Part shown: positions 62,060 to 64,000 of the stretch, piece by piece
Layout: every line of letters begins with the position of its first letter
How positions within the stretch are numbered: the stretch's first letter is position 1
Origin: Diphasiastrum complanatum
Taxonomy: Eukaryota > Streptophyta > Lycopodiopsida > Lycopodiales > Lycopodiaceae
DNA: 64,000 bases
Direction: 5' to 3'
Assembly: GCA_029204225.1 (NCBI GenBank)
Contig: CM055105.1
Coordinates: 49,260,688 to 49,324,687 of the forward strand
Program-made: the position numbers and the translations under genes
Notes under the pieces: generated by a model
Databases searched by the model: none
Seen by the model: the letters and a program-made list of their open reading frames with translations, nothing else
What the model was told of the DNA's origin: nothing

Positions 62060-62520
62060 TATCAGCATTGCGCTTAATTCATAATTTCTTTTAGTCGTTC
62101 AGAAATTGCTTAGAGTATGCGGTTTTGATCCGCAACTTATTGTACTCATTTACTTATGTTACGGTTTCATATTGAATCAATATTATCCTTTATTGTGTTC
62201 AGATTCGTCTCAGAATGTATGCGTTTCTGTATTTTCTTCGCAACTAATTATTTGTCTTGTGATTTGCGAATTACTTGTATGATAATTCAATGCCTTATTG
62301 TTTGGCTACGTAATTACTATAGTACTGATGATTTTAAAGTTAGTTACTATAAGATCAAACGTGATTTCTATCACTATTGTTTTGTTTGAAATTGATAAGC
62401 GTAGTCATATATTGTGAAAGAGGAAGATAGTTTATTCCGCCATGCACGAAAGGTTTTCTTTCTAGACACTCGAATTCTTTTTCATTCGTTTCTTTTTGAG
62501 TTCGACCTATTTTCACAACA
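62060..62520 (+). repeat. LTR-like segment, diverged copy of 56340-56740
   Basis: See shared blocks listed for the other copy. Ends near CACTCGAATTC and TTTCTTTTTGAGTTCG; no primer binding site follows. Confidence 0.55.
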
Positions 62521-64000
62521 CTTTTTTCTGACACTATGGAACTTGTGGAGGAGGCATCTATCTATACCCACGAGTTGGTGAACCCAATTGTAACATAATT
62601 TGGATTTCACCTCTTACAACAGAGTGAACCCCAATCTATAAGAATTTGAGTTCCACCTCTTACTTGATAATAGGAGGCCTCTTTATTAAGATAGTCTAAA
62701 TTGCTAGCTCCCACATGGCTATCCATCTTTCAGGAATTACCATGGGGCTCACAACTGTACATTTTAGCCTAGCACTAATAATTATCATGCTCTTAGACTT
62801 GACTCTCAACTTCGTCTCTACTGGAAACCCTTTTTGGGTGATGAGACACTACATCGACACGTCAGGGGCATGGCATCGGCTAACATTATCCTCCCCCTAT
62901 AGTGTTGCAGATCCCACTACAATGCCTCAACTTTGACGTTTGATTCTTGGAAAGGCATGGATCAGCATTTGCCTGCGTAAAACCAATAACTTATTGGTTG
63001 ATATCGTCGCGCTTCTCGACAACACTTCAAAGTCACAGCAGATTATCAAGATAGCCTTGTGTAACCATGAGTCTCTTGCTTGTTCTTTTCAGCTTTCTTT
63101 TTGTCAGGAGACTTCTCGTAGATTATCTCCTTTCCAATGGCTTCAAATGTGATGAATCTCGTTTTTATGCCCAACAGAATAGGTCCCACTCAATTATATG
63201 CAGGAATCAACTGTGAAGTGACATGGATCTCTCAGAAACTTGGATATGCATAGATGTCCTAATCTCTCTAGAAGGTAATCTTGAGATGGATAGAAAAATA
63301 AAAAATTCATGCTTGAGCTATTCTACAATATGACTTGCCATATACAGAAAGTCGATAAATGCAAAGTACTTGTCAAACAGAAATTTTATGTATCAGAGAG
63401 TGGATGTTAGATAGTGCCTATGGTTGAAAACTTTGCTTGAACCTTGCAGTCGAGGAGACTCGGTTTGAGTTCCTTAGTGAAGATTTAGTTGAAGAGTTTT
63501 GTGGAAGAGAGTCGGTTCAAAACATTCGAATGGAAGCCTCGGCTAAAAATGAAAAATATAGAAAAATTTCAAAGTATGAAAAAATTACAAAAAATAGAAA
63601 GTATAGAAAAATTGTAATGTATCAAAAAATTCAAAATTTGAAAAACTCAAAAAATTAGTAAAAAACGTCGAATGCAACTGCAGATGAAGTGGCATATGTA
63701 AATGCAGATGAAGGGTGTCAGATGCAACTGAGGAGGAAGGACGTCGGATGCAAAAATGCTAACATGTCGAAAAACCCAAAAATTATAAAAAAAAAAACGG
63801 ATGCAGTCGAAAGGTCATTGGGTACAAGTGAAATGGAGGTCGGATGCAAGATGGGAGGCAATGTCGGATGCAAATGCAGGGAGCATTAAATGCAATGGGT
63901 CGAAAAAGGATATTGGATAAAAAAAAATGTCAGATGGAATGGAGAAAATCCAGAAAAAAACCCAAAAACTGAAAAAAAAAAAAAAATTAAAAAAAAACTC
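62521..64000. other. Right end of window, no gene seen
   Basis: Contains short repeated phrases (TTGAGTTCCACCTCTTAC and GGATTTCACCTCTTAC near 62600-62665). From about 63540 there is an A-rich degenerate array of GAAAAATTxxAAAGTATAGAAA-like and GTCGGATGCAA-like units. No host or transposon protein recognised. Confidence 0.5.

Overview
The window is eukaryotic nuclear DNA from a land plant. Genes are split by GT-AG introns, the intergenic DNA is packed with LTR retrotransposons and Helitron remnants, and long (CT)n/(GA)n microsatellites are frequent. An aromatic amino acid hydroxylase at the left end is a family known from mosses, ferns, conifers and algae but not from flowering plants. With 10-13 kb transposon-filled introns, this suggests a large-genome non-flowering vascular plant, most likely a fern and possibly a gymnosperm. 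This assignment is an inference.

Three host genes can be modelled. (1) The catalytic 3' part of an aromatic amino acid hydroxylase (+, 1810-2804, two exons seen). (2) A complete five-exon ABHD17-type alpha/beta hydrolase (-, 10587-6243; every exon phase fits; 261 aa). (3) A complete 23-exon plant XRN2/3/4-type 5'-3' exoribonuclease (-, 54899-21626; 1116 aa; every junction phase-consistent). The exoribonuclease gene fills half of the window. Its intron 1 (9.8 kb) and intron 13 (13.2 kb) have been colonised by mobile elements.

Layout: 1-1.7 kb Copia remnant; 1.8-2.8 kb hydroxylase; 2.8-6.2 kb repeats and a 150-bp (CT)n; 6.2-10.6 kb ABHD17; 10.9-14.5 kb tandem duplication, a (TA)n-bounded cassette and LTR-like debris; 14.6-20.6 kb a decayed, AT-rich Helitron-like element; 21.6-54.9 kb the exoribonuclease gene; 55-64 kb Copia and Helitron fragments, microsatellites and LTR-like repeats. 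Intron 13 holds a 4.9-kb non-coding LTR element with a perfect 5-bp target duplication, a Copia 3' half and a 1.67-kb hAT-like element with a perfect 8-bp target duplication. Intron 1 holds parts of at least three Copia copies, two joined in inverted orientation.

The most unusual object is the Helitron-like element at 14.6-20.6 kb. It has a zinc-knuckle gag-like segment in the same frame upstream of a HUH Rep/Pif1 helicase. Downstream is a second, apparently intron-containing ORF ending in a GIY-YIG endonuclease domain, a combination I do not recognise from described plant Helitrons. It is a degraded copy, with stops and frameshifts, so intact relatives would be needed to confirm the architecture.
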